64,000 nt of DNA, from NCBI GenBank assembly GCA_020064725.1, contig JAGTWJ010000003.1, positions 2,542,001 to 2,606,000 of the forward strand, given 5' to 3'. The DNA is from Drechslerella dactyloides. Taxonomy: Eukaryota; Ascomycota; Orbiliomycetes; Orbiliales; Orbiliaceae. The stretch's first letter is position 1; each line of letters begins with the position of its first letter. This document shows, in pieces, positions 11,484 to 23,555 of the stretch. The position numbers and the translations under genes were made by a program. A model generated the notes under the pieces. The model was not told where the DNA came from. It saw nothing but the letters and a program-made list of their open reading frames with translations, and made no database searches.

Positions 11484-14288
11484 AGTAAGGTATCGGAGAT
11501 AGACATTCATGTATATTAAATCTGGAGACTGCATTTCGCTGATATTTTATTTTACTTGGTATCGATCTCGGCGCGTAGCTACAGCATTGAACCAGCCTTT
11601 TTTGGTCACGAGGCACGTGCGTTTTTCGCCTGTCTCACCCTGACAAACATTAATATCTTCTCTTATCGGTGCCGCAGTTTACGTGCTTCAAGCTTGCAAG
11701 CTCACTCTCGTGGCAATTCCCTTATCTTCGGTTGGGCGCGGAAAGAGGATAGAATCATCGAGGGAGCTCTGCCGCTCGATCCTCCAACGCTTCTGTTCGT
11801 AGGATCATAGTAGTATTTTGTTATCTGGTATCAGAGGTGGGGAAGTAGCTTGGATGTGGTGTGTGAGAGACGTCATCTGGCCAGTGCTAGCTCCATGGCA
11901 TGCAGGAAAGCTCCTCGTTGATGGGCTCGGCTGTTTCTTTTTTTTTTTGCTTCATGCATGCAGGCAGGCATGCAGTCTGCATGGCACACGGTTCGTCGAC
12001 GAACCCACATCCTTGCTCCAGAACAAAAGGATGCATGGGGGGAAATGGAGTGGCGAGCTTGTGATGCCTGCGGAGACGGTTGGCGAGCTATCCCCGTCAA
12101 AGAGCGACCAGAGGTCGGCCTGCTATTGTTACGCAGAAGCGCAGAAGCCCGGCTCAAGGACAATGTCCACGGTACGTGCGCGTACCTACGACTCGGCTGG
12201 GACAACAAGCATCGACAAGTACCTCCAAGAACCAGGATCGAAAGAAGCAAAGTCCTGACAAAGGCGTGTGACCAGAATTGCGATCTCTGCTCGCGCCACC
12301 ATCGCTCGGAAGCCGTCGCATCGATGCACAGGATGGTCCCGTGTTAGATAATGGCAATCAGCTGATGGTGCGAGCATTGGGCCTACTCCGGTTCTCGAAT
12401 GTTTTTTTTTTTTGTGGGAGTGTCAAACCGTAGACGACGACCGGTTTATCGATCGTGTCATTGGCGGTGGCGGACATGCAATTCGGAGCTTTTTGTCCAG
12501 TGGAGACCTGCTCGTCTGGATTCTGAGAAAAGACCTACTGCATTCCGTTTAACCAGCTTGTGGCAAGCCGGTTCGGCAGCCCGGACCTCGCGGGTAGGAA
12601 CGAAAGGCGGTTAGACGGCGAAGAATCACAAAGGCTGCCCCCAAGGATTGAAAAAGATTACGAAAGATGAGATGAATAAGGCTACTCGAACCACATGTAG
12701 TGTGGGCCCTCTTTGCTGAATCGTTTAGAGCACTGGGCGAGCGACAGGCACTGTCTCTCATATTAGCTGTTTCGGTTCTGATGACCCGTGATTAAGTAAG
12801 TAATTTTGCAGTGTCACAGCATAAACCACTGAAAATTCAAATGGCGATATATCGAAGGGAGCAGGGCTTCCTGGGGTTGGAGCTCTCCGCAGGAATGGGG
12901 GTTGAGGATGACAGGTGAGGTCAGTTCCGAACGCAGAGAAGGGGCTCGCTTGATCTGGACAGACCGAGTGAATGAAACATCCACTCAACGGCTTCGTGGA
13001 CCGTTTCCCATCCTGTTGGCTCAGGGGGAAATTGTGCACATCTGCGAACAATTAATCGTGCAAATCATCCTAATCCGCGGTAACCAGACCGCACCAGCTT
13101 GTGTCTGGAAGCTGCATCTCCGAGACGGGGTTGGAGACTGAGCACACGACAGACAGATAGCAGACTGGTCGGAAACATGACGTGCATATCCATCACGCAG
13201 TCTGCGAGTTCAGGAGTGATATGTGATGCATGCAAGTCTTTCCTCCAGTTGTATCAAAAATTTAGAAGGGGTCGAGTCGTTGACAGGAGAAGCTGCCGTC
13301 GCAAGAGAATAATTTTCTGTCAGGGTGGAAGGCGTCCCCTGCCATCTTCGCGATCGCGGTGCAATCACCTCTCAAACCTGCCGGCAGGGGTACGAAGCTT
13401 TCGGTTTAGCCAAGCTAACGAGCGAGGTGGAGACCTTGCAATGCAGAGCAGACAAAAGAAACGACGAGAAAAAGCAAGACCGCCAGGAAATGAAGACCTG
13501 GTCGATGATGAGCCATGCGCTCAGATGATAACATAACATTCTTGCTCTCCACCCCCGAAACGAAGGGGATTTTGTAGAGATGAGAGGAGAGAGAGAGGAG
13601 ATGCCCCTGCTGCTTCTATTATCGGACTACAGCGTCGACGGTAGAACGCTTGCCCTCGACGCTATCAGTCTGGGGGAGTGAATCACAGGAGAGGTGGAGT
13701 GGGAGATGGACAGACCCGCAAGCAAGCTCCGCTCCAGCTGGTCTAGCTGATAGTCTCGATCTTGGCGCTATCGAAACGGTTTGACTTTGCCCTGCATAGG
13801 CTGATCCCACGCTGACTCTGAGGAGAAGTACTCCGTGTAAGTAGCTGGGTCGTTTGCTCCTCCTATAGCGATCAATGCAAATGTCTACATTCGTCGACCC
13901 TGCTCGCATCGGCGTCTGGAAATTGAAACATCATCATCAGATGGCAAGAATGCTGGCCACTCTGGTGTTTGCCCATCGGCGCGAGAAGCCCGCTGATGGC
14001 CTCTGCTCGCCATGGTAACAAGACCATCTCCCCTTTTAGCGCTCGTCGTTCCTTCTAGCCCTGCAGCGTGCGTTCGGTTCTGTTAGTTGTCAGTCAGCCA
14101 TTTCCCTCGAAGATTATTAGCATTGCATTATTGCAATGGTGCTATGGCCCAAGGGTTCCGAGCAGGATATTTGTCTGCTTCGGAATACTGGCTACACAGT
14201 CTCTCCACGTACTACTACATAGTTGACTGGCTATAACGTCCGTCCACTCTTGTCTGGCCTGCACGCCGGCTTGCTCATGCAGGACTGG

Positions 14289-14317
14289 AAGAAGGAAGGA
14301 AGGAAGGAAGGAAGGAA
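14289..14317. repeat. (GGAA)n microsatellite
   Basis: About seven tandem GGAA/GAAG units, essentially uninterrupted, about 470 bases upstream of the TATA element of the PH-domain gene. Confidence 0.9.
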
Positions 14318-14781
14318 TCGAATCCTTCTCCTGGGCCGCCGGCGAGGCTGCTCTGTCCGTTCAGCTCTCACGAATGATGCCGCCTGCTGTACCTTCGTAC
14401 ATTAGCTCCAGAAGCCGATGGAAGTTAGCAAGTAGCCTCGAGTACCTGCGCGCGGAGTGGAGTATGCCGCGATACCTGACATACATACTTCGTGCATGCC
14501 TCGGGTGCCCTCTGGCGCAGCCTTTCTTTCCTTTTTGTCGATGGCCTGTCGCCTTGGCCCGGTGTGGTTGGCCCCTCCCTCCTGCTTGTCCAATCCCATG
14601 CAAGACCATGGTCTGCCCTGGCCATGCTGAGCCGTCAATAAGAGAGCAAGAAGAAACAAAAGGAAGATGGTATCAAAATAGTCGTGCAGCGCTCTCCTCT
14701 CGCTCTCATCTGGTCTGGTCTGGGTCTGGTCTGGTTTTGGGGTCCGGCCGCAGACGAATTTTCTGGCAGTGTAAATTCTGT

Positions 14782-14990
14782 TATATAAAAAGAAGCCCCC
14801 TTCCCGAGACGCTGTTTGTAACACCTTCAGACGGCTGCTGCCATTTTCCTCGCCCATATCTTCTCCCTTCCTCCTCCTCTCGCCCTCTGCCCTTCCTTTA
14901 TCTTCTCTCCATCATTCCCGCCATCTATCGATCGCATCGCATCGCATCCCCTTTCTCTTCATCGAAAACATCTCGCCGACAGCGCGCAGT
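14782..14990 (+). promoter_or_regulatory. Strong TATA + CT-rich core promoter of the PH-domain gene
   Basis: TATATAAAA at 14782-14790 is followed by a dense pyrimidine tract (about 14845-14935), the arrangement typical of highly expressed fungal genes. A good splice donor (GTAAGTG at 15028) follows but no coding exon precedes it. The transcript therefore probably has a long 5' UTR intron of about 0.7-0.8 kb ending at one of the AG sites before the ATG at 15890 (candidates near 15600, 15717 and 15853). The intron is inferred, not proven. Confidence 0.6.
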
Positions 14991-15259
14991 CAGTGTCTGT
15001 GCCCCCGTCCATCACCAGAGCCAACGAGTAAGTGTCTGTCTCTGCATTGCTGTGGTTGCCCACGGCTGGCTTTCCCTCCCCGTCCTGTCCTTATCCTCTG
15101 CTCTGCGCGGCCCCCTCCTCCGCGTCCCCGTCTGCCCCTTGCAGCTGCCCGTGAGCAGTACATCCGTGAAGACGGAGCCCCTCTGTCAGTGTTTGCGCTT
15201 AAAGTCGCTGGTCAGACGCAGACGGTGATAAATACACGGATCTGCCGCGTCCCCACATC

Positions 15260-15276
15260 TTTTTTTTTTTTTTTTT
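15260..15276. repeat. T17 homopolymer
   Basis: An uninterrupted run of 17 T, probably inside the predicted 5' UTR intron of the downstream gene. Confidence 0.9.
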
Positions 15277-15889
15277 ACACATATCAGAGCAGGTGTCTAC
15301 CGCTACCGCTCCCTTGTCTACACACTTCATCACCCTGTTGTCGATAGGCACAGACCAGGAGCGGTTGTATCACAATGCGAAGAAGCTCATCTGCCCGGTT
15401 GTGTCTCGCAAGGGGAACATGAAGCGGGGCGGTGGCTCAGAGCACCATTCCCTGTTTTGATCTAAAACACTGCCCTCGAGCGAAAGAATGCGGCGCGATA
15501 AGAGCTTTGAGCGATGCCCCAAATGTTACTCCTGTGACCGTTCATAATGCACCGTCGGCACGCGGAGTCCCCTCAGAGACGCTTCTCTGTTGACCTCACA
15601 GAGGATGTACTTGCTTATTAAGGCAGGCACAGGCCATTCTCATTTCCTTCACTTGACCGCTAATACCATTCGCACGCTACTCTCATTTGTGTTTCTTGTT
15701 TCTCGAGCTGTTTTCAGCTTATCTTTATCTCCGTTTTTCCTGGTTGTCGTACCAATTCGGCCATCTTGCCGCGCCTGATCGCGTGCCCCCTGATTGCGAC
15801 GCGTGGGGAATTGCCACGAGCTCTACTGACCACACGTTTCGCATACATTCAGATCTACGCACAACCCTCTACATTCTTCCGTCGCAACA

Positions 15890-17987
15890 ATGTCCGACGT
15901 CAAGCCTACAGAAATAACCGACATCCCGGCTCCGGTTGTTGTCCCCACAGAACCAGTGGTCGCTGAACCGGTAGCCGAGGCCAAGACCGAAACCGAAGCC
16001 CCTGTAGCCACAGAAACCGCTCCTGAGGAACCAACTACCGCAGAGCCCGCAGCTGCTGAGGCTGAGGCCACCCCAGAAACTCCTGCCGATGCTCCTGTCG
16101 AAGCAGCTCCAAAGGAGGTGGAGCCAATCACCGAGGGCACTTTGGAAACCAAACTCCTTTCGGTCTTCCCGTAAGCTAGCTGGAGAACATCGATACATTG
16201 GCGATGCATCTTTCTGACTGATATGTTTAGAATTTTCCTGAAGAAATACATATTCTACTTCAACGACGAGGCGATTTCCGAAGATCATCTTGTCGATTAC
16301 TCCAAGAAAGAGAAGACCAAGGCTTCTCATGCAAATCACGCACACGCCACACAGACCGGAAAGGGTCTTCTTTTCTATACCAAGTCTGACAAGACTAAGC
16401 CATTCGGCATCATCCTGATCGTGAGTAGTTGGGCTGTATCTCGTATTCAATCTTATTAAACTAACAAATCCGCAGGACGGAGCCGAGGTTACCACACAAG
16501 GCGATAAGAAATTCACAATCAAGAGTGCTGGCCATGAACTTCAGTTGGAGGCTGCAACCGCAACCCTCCGTGAACGATGGGTCCATACCTTGAAGCTGAA
16601 GGCCGCCGAATGCGAAGGTGTTCATGCTACGATCGCTGAGACCGAAGGATACAAAGCTGTATTGGAAAGGCTCACTACCAGTAAGTACAAAAATACTGTA
16701 TGCTTCTTGAGATACACGACATGGAGGTATGCTGACGATAGTAAACAGAGCCCACCCCTGTTGCGGCGGCTCATAAGGAGAAGAAGGAAGAGGTCGAAGA
16801 ACCAAAAGAGGGCGAGAAAGAAGAAGATGAGGATGACAAGAAAGCTAAGAAAGCAGCGAAGAAGGAACAGAAGAAGAAGGACAAGGAAGAGAAGAAGGCT
16901 GCAGGCGAACCCGTTGAAGACAGCTCTTCGTCCTCTAGCTCTGAAGAAGAAGCCGGGGAAACATCCGCTGCAGCAGCTGAGGCCGAGAAGAAGGAGGAAA
17001 AGAAAGACGAGAAGAAAGAGAAGCGGTCTGCTTCCAAGACAAGGAACCGGTTCTCCTTTTTCGGTGGCAAGAAGGAGAAGGAAGAGAAGAAAGAAGAGAA
17101 GAAGGACGAAGAGGCACCAGCTCCAGTCGGTAAGGAATATACGTCTTTTCCCATTAAATCTTCAACCCCTTGGATGCCATACTGACAAGCTACCTGCAAT
17201 GCAATTAGCCGAAGCCCCAGAGGAAACTGCTACCACCGTCCCCGAAGTTCCAGTTGTTGCGGAGCCAACCCCCGCCGTCATCGAGCCCGCTCCGGTTGCC
17301 GAAGTGCCTGTTACTACTGAACCCCCCACGGATACTCCTAAGGAGGGAGAAGAACCTAAGACCGAGACATCCCCGGCTACCTCGCCAAAGACGAACCGCA
17401 AGTCCTTCTTGTCTCTCTTCAAGAAGGAAAAGAAGGTCGATGCACCACCAGCTGAAGAAGCTGCTAAGTCTCCAGACCCAGTCCCAGAGGTTGCGGAGAC
17501 CGCGGAAGTTGAGCCTCTCGCAACCACCTCTGAGCCTCAGACCGCGGACCACCCGCTCCCGGATGCCGGCGAAACTGAGGCGGTCGCCGTCGAACCTCCA
17601 AGCACTGAGGCACCGAAGGACACGAAGGAGAATGAGCACGCCGTCGAATCTCCCCGCGATCGCAAGTCCGGCTTCTTTAGCTCGTTGAGACGTGAAAAGT
17701 CCACCGACGGTTCAGAGGACAAGGTCAAGAGGAGCCTCAGTTTCTGGAAGAAGGACAAGAAGGCAGCCGGGAAAGACGAAAGCCCAGCCGCCCTTGCAGA
17801 GTCTGACCCAGCCGCTGAAGGGACAGCAACTGAGCCACTCAAGACCGACCCTGCTGCTACCGAGGCTATCCCAGCCCCGCTTCCCGACACCACCGCCGGT
17901 GCTCCGGAGACAGAAGTTGTCGATGGGAAAATCGGCGACGTCGTCCCTGCAGCAGTCACTGTTGGTGGAGAGTCATCCAAAGCTTGA
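15890..17987 (+). CDS. PH-domain protein with Lys/Glu-rich tail (Meu6-like, PH_6 family)
   Basis: Model: exons 15890-16170, 16231-16420, 16476-16680, 16749-17129 and 17209-17987, 611 aa. The first ~80 residues are an Ala/Pro/Glu/Thr-rich acidic leader. A pleckstrin-homology domain (about 85-220) follows: KLLSVFPIFLKKYIFYF, then GKGLLFYTKSDK, then RERWVHTLKLKAAE. The rest is highly charged: a KEEKKDEKK-type mixed-charge helix-prone stretch with an SSSSSSSEEE acidic patch, plus three basic islands of similar design (TRNRFSFFGGKKEK, RKSFLSLFKKEKK, RKSGFFSSLRREK). The family is related to fission yeast Meu6; its molecular role is little known. The repeated RKSFF-like modules with a basic-hydrophobic pattern could be membrane- or kinase-docking sites (inference). 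Codon use and promoter suggest high expression. The PH domain is spread over exons 1-3, so unspliced reading hides it. Confidence 0.86.
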
Positions 17988-18876
17988 ACGGGGCAACGAG
18001 GTCCTTCCTTAAGCTTCACATTCATACTCACGAAATCCAGCATGAATAAATTAATGTGCAGAAGAATTTCCTTGCAGTACTATGGCCGTCCCCTTTGGTG
18101 GAATAGTCTGCTTACGACTAATCCGATCTGATTTGCTTTGCACCATCTTGTCTTCTCCCTTTGCATAGCGAACTCTTCACTAATATCCTCCCTCCTCACC
18201 TGTCGACTTGTTCCGTTTGTTCTGTTGCCATCTCTTTTTTTTTTTTCACCATTCATGAAATGAAAATTACCTTTTACATTAATCATTTCAAACAGCGAGA
18301 CTTTTGAAGCATTGTCCATTTGTAATCATGGCCAAAACGCACGTATACTTTCTTCATTGCCTTCCTTTCCTCGCTGTATCGATCGAAGCTTCTTTTCTGT
18401 AAATTTCGGCTACCGTAATGCTCCAAACTCCTTTCTACCAAATCGACGCCGCCGGACTCGCCAACCAGTTTGCCATAATTCTGCTTTTTTGGACATTCTT
18501 TGCACATTCAGCTTGTTTCACTCAGTTTCTCCTATGTTAATAGTCTCCGTCCCTCTTATATTCCTTCAATCTAGTAAATTTGTATGTAATAGATACCTAG
18601 TAATTAATAGTGTTATTCAAGTTGCTCAACCAAATCTCTAAACCTCGGCCAATCGGAAAAAGTAGCACGCTCTCGAAGAGAATTAGAATGGATCTTGCAA
18701 TGCTGCGATGACTAAGTATACATGTAGAGTACAATGCACATGCATTTCGCAAGGAACTCGTGACAATATAAGAGCAGAAGAACCACAACTTGAACTTCCA
18801 AACTACCATCAACAATCCTACGCTGGCTGTATCGAAAGAAGAGTTCGCAAATACTCAGAGGAACTGATAAAACAAA
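17988..18876. other. Convergent intergenic region
   Basis: This is the 3' flank of the PH-domain gene (+) meeting the 3' flank of the small myristoylation-signal gene (-). It is AT-rich with a T-run near 18235-18246. No gene is visible. Confidence 0.6.
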
Positions 18877-19324
18877 CTAGTTCCAAGCAAGGGTATCGGA
18901 GCTGGTCACATTCTTGTTCCCGTCGATGGAATCTCCTGCCGGTTGTGATTTCAATTTCGTTTTCGCTCGTGCGTCGGCCGCTCTCAGTGCCTCTTCTCGT
19001 CTCTGTGGCAAGGCCTCGTTAGCGAATCTAGCTCTATAGGGTCTACCGTTGATCTCGTTTGCTCGCAGCGACGTCCCGCCGCTAGGTGAGGCAAAACCCG
19101 ACGGCGATGATAGGGGGCGAGGGTGGGAATGGACTTACAGCAGCCGCAGCCGCAGCCGCGCTCCCTGCGTTGGAAGGAACGGAACTCGTCGCGCCTCCTC
19201 CCGATATCGCATCGCTGCTACCGCCGAGAGTATGTCCGGGGCCCGACGGCTTGTATGTTGATTTCGCGGTCCTGGCGGGCTCTGCTGAGGCCTCGTATTC
19301 TTCTTTGCTGCCGCCGCAGCCCAT
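18877..19324 (-). CDS. Small protein with N-terminal myristoylation/palmitoylation signal, function unknown
   Basis: Model: exons 19139-19324 and 18877-19002 on the minus strand, 103 aa, one 136-nt intron (19003-19138) with a GTAAGT donor and a GCTAAC branch site 15 nt before the CAG acceptor. The protein starts MGCGGSKEEYE: Gly2 with Ser6 fits the N-myristoyltransferase consensus, and Cys3 is a likely palmitoylation site, so attachment to the cytosolic face of a membrane is expected. It then has SGPGHTLGGSSD, an Ala-rich run, a basic amphipathic stretch REEALRAADARAKTKLK, and ends SSDTLAWN. I recall small filamentous-fungal proteins with the same plan (MGC start, GHxLGG motif, Arg/Ala helix), none with a firm function. 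The intron removes a misleading in-frame extension of exon 1. No neighbour hints at function. Confidence 0.7.
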
Positions 19325-19784
19325 TTTCTGGAGCTAAGAGGCGACCTCGACTTCTGTCTTCTGTCTGTTGGCCGGGAAAGCTTTATGAAGGCGGTTGTCG
19401 GCGGGGAGAGAACCTCCAAGGTTCGGAGATGGTGGTTGGGGGCCAAAGTTCAAATGGCAGGAGATGAGTAGTATCACGTTCGCTTGTTTGTTCCTTCGGC
19501 AAGTCGACGCGCAATCTCCCAGCGCAGGCGAGGCGATGCAAACCGCTTGAGCACTTATGCAATTGCAGGGCTCTTTATCCGGCGTCCACGAAGGATTGCC
19601 TTGTGTGTATATGAAGTGTATGGAAATGCGGACAGAGGTTCTCGAGGATGCATTCCAACAGCGGAAATTGCGCCGTTGGTAATAGTAAGATTACAGAGCC
19701 CCCCTTGCATACGCGAAGGTACTTAACTACAGGAAAAACCATAAGGCCAAGAAACACTGAGAGCAAAAACGACGGCTAACGGGT
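19325..19784. other. Intergenic: PRP5 3' flank and promoter of the small gene
   Basis: The region separates two minus-strand genes. No open frame with recognisable content is seen, and no clear TATA element precedes the small gene. Confidence 0.5.
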
Positions 19785-22700
19785 TTACAAAACATTGTAT
19801 CTTCCCGTCGGCGCCGCCCTATTCTCGCTATCTACCGCGGCTGCAGTTCCTTCCGCCAACAATCTCTTCAACTCTCTCATAGCGTTAGTGACAACCAACT
19901 CCGTATCTCCTTCAACAAGAATATACAGCTTGGGGTCTTGGCCGGCCGCCGGGGTTTTCCCAGGCGCATAATATGACCCCTTGGTCGTGATTGATGTGCC
20001 AGTCGCTTCCAAAACCTTGGCGATATTGGTACGGTTCGTGACCGCCCACCTTGCTTTTTGTGGGAAGTCATTGATTTCTAACGTCGCATGGTAAGCACCA
20101 GCATCAGGGCCTTTATTGTCAATAGGGGCACCGGATCGCAGGACATTTGCCTTCGTGAGTCGTTTTTGGATGTCCGATTTTGCGGCAAGAACTTTGTCAA
20201 GGACCGAATTGGACACTGCATTTGATGCTCCAGCCGGTCCGTTCGGGGGGGTATCTGTCGTTGCCACGATCTCCCGTTTGTGAACGACGATAGCGTCATC
20301 AAGGCTCGGGCCCTTTGCGACAGTAGACGCGCTTGCCGAGACCTTCGTTTTGACTTCCTCACCGTCGGCGTCCGCCTCTTCGGCCTCGTTACCCTCCTCC
20401 CCATAAGCTTTTCTTTCTCTCTTTCGGGCCGTTTCGCGCTCTTGATCAAGTTTATCAAGTCCCTTTCCTCCAAATCCAGAGCTGCTGTTCTTCTCTTTGC
20501 CTGCTTCAACCTTTTTCAGGAACGCTATATCCACGACCAGGGTTAGCTAGGATTCAAATAGTTATAGGGGATAGGCAACTTACACGTCACAAGTTCCTGT
20601 ACTTCTGCTGGAATCTCCTGTCCGCTCAATTTCAACGCCGTCGCGATGCTATTGGCATACTTTTCCTGAGTGGGTGTGATAAACGTCACAGCCGTCCCCT
20701 TGTTCCCCGCGCGTCCGGTTCGGCCCACTCGATGAACATAGTCTTCCATATGGTTGGGGCAGTCATAATTGACGACCAATTTCAATTGCTTGACATCCAA
20801 ACCACGTGCTGCAACAGACGTCGCCACTAAGACCTGACTGATACCTGCTTTGAAGTCCGCAATCGTCGAATCTCTATCGATCTGATCTTTGCCGCCGTGA
20901 AGGGACATAGTCACATACCCGCGCTTCATAAGGTCACTCAGCAGAGAATCGGCAGATTCCTGCCTGTCGACAAACACAAGCGACCTTGCATCGTCATCTT
21001 TGTCGTAGAGTTCGCCCAAAATCTCCAGAAGCCGTGGAAATTTGGTGTCCTCCGGCCTAACCTCAACAATTTGGGTAACTTCTGGCGCCACGACGCTTCG
21101 AGCTCCGACAACAATCTCAACGGGCTTTACCAGGACTTTCTTCGCCAGTGCTTCCATCTGCGTCGGGAACGTGGCAGAGAACAGCACTGTTTGTCGGTCA
21201 GGCCGAATGTTTCCGATAATCTTCATTACTTGCGGTTCGAAGCCCATGTCGAACATTCGATCCGCCTCGTCGAGCACAACATATGTGACCCGTCTAAGAT
21301 TCGTTACCCTTCCCGAGTTGGCCGCCAAGAGGTCAATCATCCTACCAGGCGTACAAACAATGAACTCCGCACCTCTTTTCAGCTCAGCGATTTGATCCTT
21401 GATTGGTGATCCTCCGTAGGCGCAAACCCCCTTCAGCAGAAAAAGGCAGAAGTTAGCACCATGGCTCATAGTTTCTAGTGGATAAAGCGGTGAGGGTGAG
21501 GTGACTTACCCGAAGGTTGAGAGCTTTAAGGAACGGCTTGCTCTCCTTGAAGATCTGGGTTGCGAGCTCTCTGGTCGGGGTCATGATCAGCGCAATAGGC
21601 CCTTCCAGATTCTCTATTGGCCGCTGGTCCTTGATATGGCGGAACATAGGAAGTAGAAACGCCATTGTTTTTCCGGACCCAGTTTTGGCGACACCGATGA
21701 CATTCCGGCCTGACATGATGGCGGGAATCGCTTGAGCTTGAATCGAGGTTGGTTTCTCATATTCCAGTTTGTTGATAACATCCAGTGTTGTTGCAGGAAG
21801 GCCGAGTAAACTCCATTTTTGAACGGGTTTGGGACAATTTGTGCCCTGTATATTGTTAGCCCGTCCTTCAATCGAAAGCATCACCAAAGGAAAACGATGC
21901 AAGAGCAATGGTATTGGAGCGATATTGAGTATTTCACTTACTCGAATTTTGATGCCGTCAAGCACTAGCCGCAGATCATTGACTTCCTGCTGCGTCATTT
22001 CTGCAAGTTCTGCAGGTTCAACATAAAATTTCTTCCGGAAAGGCTCGTACTGAACTTTAGAATGATCAACAGCCGGAAGCTCTTTCTTCTTCTTCATCTT
22101 CGACGCCAATGCTAGGATATCATCTGGATCATTAACTATAGCCGTAAGACTATCGTCGTCGTCGCCGAAGATCGCTTCAGCCAAAGCGGTTTTCTGTGTC
22201 GATTTGGGTGCTCCCACTGTAGTCGATGCTATATTAGACATAAAAGCGTCCAGGGGGTCGATCTCTTCCTCCTCTTCGATCGCATCGCCCGGGTCGTCCG
22301 GGTTGTTCTGACCGGTTTCGGTTTTTCCGTCAACCTGCATTCGTTCCCCTCGTTCAGCAGCCACAGCACGGAGGGCAGCAGCACCTGCCTCCTCGGTGTC
22401 ATCTTGCATATCGACGTCATCGTCTCCTTCATCAATCGATTGCTCACCGGTAGCTGCGTTAACGTCGTCAGGGGCTGGCGAAGGTAACCTCTCAAGTTTT
22501 TTTCTCGCAACGACTTCATCCCCAAAGTCAAGCGCACGTTTTCCTTTGTTCTCAGGTCCAGATTTCTTGGAACCCCCCTTGAATCCAAAACCGGAAACCC
22601 CAAGCACGGGAGTCACGGAGGGCTTGTTTGAGACTTCGACTGCGGGAGATGTCAGTACGGACAAATCACGGCATACATGAACATTAGCAGCTGCAAACAT

Positions 22701-23555
22701 ACCTAAAGCTGATGTTCTCGATGCTGGAGGCAACTTGTCAGCGTTAGAATCTTTTTGTTTCTCGGAAGTGGGTGCGGACGTTATTAAGGGTGAACCGGGT
22801 ATTGAATGTTGCTTTGAACCCGGCGTGGATACATCATTCCTAGTCGGGGTAAGAGAAAGTGGTGTCGTATGGGCGGTAGGTGAGAGAATAGATTGATCAG
22901 CTCGAAGGGAGATGGAAGCATTGGCTTTCGCCTGGTCAGCCTCGGCCTTCTTTTTCTTCCAAGCCTCTAGCTTTTCTAGCCTCTCTCTTTTCTTATCCTC
23001 CTCGCTTTGGACAGGAGGTGGCGCCGGTGTCGCCGGTGACTGGAAGTTTGCGACTTGATCAGTATGTGACGTTTTCTGCGACGGGGGGAGTGGTAGACGC
23101 ACCTCACGGCGACTGTTCCTTTTCGAGTCGTCCGCACGGTCGCGGTCGCGGCGTTCACGATCTCGACGATAGTCTCTGGAATCTCGATTTCGGTCGGGAG
23201 ATCTTATCCTGTGGCGATCACGGTCACGGTCACGATCACGATCACGAGATCTATCCCTAGAGCGGTCTCGTCGGTTCCTACCGCCTCTGTGCCTATTATC
23301 GTCCCAATCGCGGTAGTCATCCCTTCTCCTCCTATCGTCACGATGACGGTCCCGATCGCGGTCATAGTATCTCTATAGGCGCGAAATAGCGGTTAGCAAA
23401 TGATGAAATCGCTGTGGGTAGAGAAGCTGTGCACTTACATCTCTGCTTCTGCTTCTATTCCTGTCGTATCGATCGTCGTCGCGGTGTCTTTTGCTAAGGC
23501 TCCCCGAGTGAGCCGAAGTACCCGGGGACCTAGATCGAGACCGGTATTTCGCCAT
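19785..23555 (-). CDS. PRP5: Pre-mRNA-processing ATP-dependent RNA helicase Prp5 (DEAD-box)
   Basis: Model (minus): exons 23439-23555, 22703-23372, 21942-22639, 21510-21845, 20584-21430 and 19785-20524, 1135 aa. The N-terminus is rich in Arg-Ser and Asp-Arg repeats. A charged middle carries the Prp5-specific DPLDAFM motif. The helicase core has the Q motif (PTSIQAQAIPAI), Walker A AKTGSGKT, Ia PTRELATQ, Ib TPGRM, II VLDEADRMFDMGF, III FSATFP, V TSVAARGLD and VI HRVGRTGRAG. The C-terminal extension ends GRYNVL, as in other fungal Prp5. Prp5 remodels U2 snRNP and proofreads branch-site pairing during prespliceosome assembly in the nucleus. Introns 22640-22702 (63 nt) and 21846-21941 (96 nt) are stop-free multiples of three, each with a proper donor and branch site; I remove both. 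TPT1, another RNA-processing gene, lies just upstream on the same strand. Confidence 0.95.

Larger units (their letters stand above)
11484..15889. other. 4.4 kb intergenic region ending in the promoter and leader of the PH-domain gene
   Basis: No convincing gene is visible. Overlapping open frames at 11818-12377 and 14374-15228 run in several frames and on both strands without domains or splice logic, so I treat them as chance. The region holds short homopolymers (T runs near 11938-11949 and 12402-12413), a GGAA microsatellite, a TATA element and a T17 run. From about 14780 onward it is best read as core promoter plus 5' UTR of the gene at 15890. Confidence 0.55.

Noticed and set aside
11818..12377. 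Cluster of open frames on both strands
   Set aside because: Several overlapping frames are equally open; no domain, no splice structure and no family resemblance.
14374..15228. 284-codon open frame on +
   Set aside because: It spans the TATA box and CT-rich core promoter of the PH-domain gene, and its composition reflects the pyrimidine tract.
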